Source of the DNA: Halobacteriales archaeon
GTDB lineage: Archaea; Thermoplasmatota; SW-10-69-26; JACQPN01; JAIVGT01
Length of the DNA: 6,637 nt
NCBI GenBank assembly: GCA_020201485.1
Contig: JAIVGT010000240.1
Coordinates: forward strand, 1 to 6,637
Reading direction: 5' to 3'
How positions within the stretch are numbered: the stretch's first letter is position 1; each line of letters opens with the position of its first letter. The notes under the pieces are model-generated. The model worked only from the letters and a program-made list of their open reading frames with translations, was not told where the DNA came from and searched no databases. Made by a program: the position numbers and the translations under genes. Positions 5,683 to 6,637 of the stretch are shown in pieces.

Positions 5683-6637
5683 ATGACAGGACATGCTCAC
5701 CGGTGGGTCATCATCGCGCTGGCGCTCTGTATGGCGCTGCCGGTGCCCGCCATGGCATCGCATATGAGCTCGTACCGCTACGACCCCCTTGAGCACGACA
5801 ACCTGGGGCGCAGCGATGAACCGAACTTTGCTGGCACGACCAGCATCCTGGGGCCGGCCGTGGCTGACCGTGTCATCGACACGAACCTGGACGGAACCCC
5901 GGAGAGCTTCAGCGTTGGCAGGTCGCTCGCCCCCGGCTGCACCGACGACGCCGGTCGGCAACCCTCCGGCCTTTGCGGCCTCTGGTCCGTCGGTGTCGGC
6001 AACGGCAACGCCGGCGAGCTCGTCCCGCACCACACCGCGGGCACGCAGGGCATGAGCGGCAACGCCGCGCCCGGCGCGTTCACCCCGACGAAGAACTCTG
6101 TTGTGCGGTTCCTCGACGGCCGCATCGACCAGGACGTAGCCCTCGTCGGCGGGACGGGCGGCGCGTACTACGTCGACTACAACCACGCGATCGGCGACTC
6201 ACCCCTCGCCGCCGCCCTCGGCGTGGCCGGAGCCCAGTTCCCGACCATGATTCCCGGTGGCTCCGCGATCTGGGCCTGGTACGGCCAGTGGGAGGACAAG
6301 AACGGCAACGGCGTCATCGACATGCTCGAGGTCGTCGGCTCCCCGACCGATGTGGATGCCACCAACGAGTTCGTCTGGATCGGCAACTGCCTACAGTTCC
6401 AGGGTCTCCCGGCGGAAGAGGGCCAACAGTTCTGCACGAAGGACCCCGGCACGACCATGCCGGTCTGGATCTACCCTGGCAACCACCACGCCATCTGCTA
6501 CGGCCTCGTGGCTGGCCAGTACTGCGGCACGACGAACCCGCTGAGCTGGGGGGACCTCCCTGGCCGCCAGGTTCCGTGCTTCGTCGACACGCTCGCTGGC
6601 CACCTTACCCCGTTCGTCTGCGCGGGTCAGATCGACC
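5683..6637 (+). CDS. Exported protein with EF-hand-like calcium loop (3' end outside window)
   Basis: The frame is open from the ATG at 5683 to the window end, giving at least 318 residues with no stop. The N-terminus MTGHAHRWVIIALALCMAL is a typical signal peptide: basic and polar n-region, hydrophobic core, then PVPAMA with probable cleavage before SHM (about residue 26). The mature part is rich in Gly, Asn, Asp, Thr and aromatic residues, with several paired cysteines, as in extracellular proteins. Residues 205-216 (DKNGNGVIDMLE) fit the 12-position EF-hand/dockerin loop with D1, N3, N5, G6, I8 and E12; an earlier DTNLDG stretch resembles another calcium-binding turn. High GC3 matches the host chromosome, unlike the exported proteins of the cassette. 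Family not recognised. It is divergent from oapA and shares the regulatory spacer. Confidence 0.85.
   Translation, partial: MTGHAHRWVIIALALCMALPVPAMASHMSSYRYDPLEHDNLGRSDEPNFAGTTSILGPAVADRVIDTNLDGTPESFSVGRSLAPGCTDDAGRQPSGLCGLWSVGVGNGNAGELVPHHTAGTQGMSGNAAPGAFTPTKNSVVRFLDGRIDQDVALVGGTGGAYYVDYNHAIGDSPLAAALGVAGAQFPTMIPGGSAIWAWYGQWEDKNGNGVIDMLEVVGSPTDVDATNEFVWIGNCLQFQGLPAEEGQQFCTKDPGTTMPVWIYPGNHHAICYGLVAGQYCGTTNPLSWGDLPGRQVPCFVDTLAGHLTPFVCAGQID

Noticed and set aside
5605..6186. Minus-strand ORF of 193 residues opposite the exported protein
   Set aside because: Shadow frame; the plus strand has a clear signal peptide and EF-hand loop, and this ORF would overlap the divergent promoter region.

Overview
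The window looks like a piece of a high-GC euryarchaeal chromosome, most probably Thermoplasmatota-like, from a cultured or metagenome-assembled genome. The main evidence is three minus-strand genes of an archaeal module known in haloarchaea as oapA (Era-like GTPase), oapB (DUF2073) and oapC (Zn-ribbon protein). Archaeal-style promoter elements (BRE plus box A), a GGAGG-type ribosome binding site and a helix-hairpin-helix protein of a recognisably archaeal type agree with this. No bacterial markers, RNA genes, CRISPR arrays or transposases were seen. The lineage is an inference; the archaeal assignment is firm.

Layout: positions 1-1375 (+) hold an acidic, low-complexity protein with a C-terminal helix-hairpin-helix module; its 5' end may lie outside the window. 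Converging on it from the minus strand, and read from right to left, are oapA (5384-4743), oapB (4743-4342), a two-gene cassette of predicted exported proteins (4240-3134 and 3132-2599), oapC (2509-1892), a small membrane protein whose reading frame is broken by one apparent extra base (1809-1518), and a 43-residue microprotein (1507-1376). The microprotein's stop codon directly abuts the stop of the plus-strand gene. To the right of a roughly 300-base divergent regulatory region (5385-5682), an exported protein with an EF-hand-like loop starts at 5683 on the plus strand and runs off the end.

How it fits together: oapA and oapB overlap by one base and are surely co-transcribed from a promoter near 5443. 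In the relatives I recall, oapC follows oapB directly. Here they are separated by about 1.8 kb of visibly lower-GC DNA coding for two exported proteins of unknown function, one with a C-terminal motif-helix-basic tail resembling an archaeosortase sorting signal. The cassette lies in the operon's orientation, so it may still be read with it. The most unusual items are this interrupted module, the frameshifted small membrane gene, the unannotated microprotein, and a perfect 9-base inverted repeat flanking the oapA box A.
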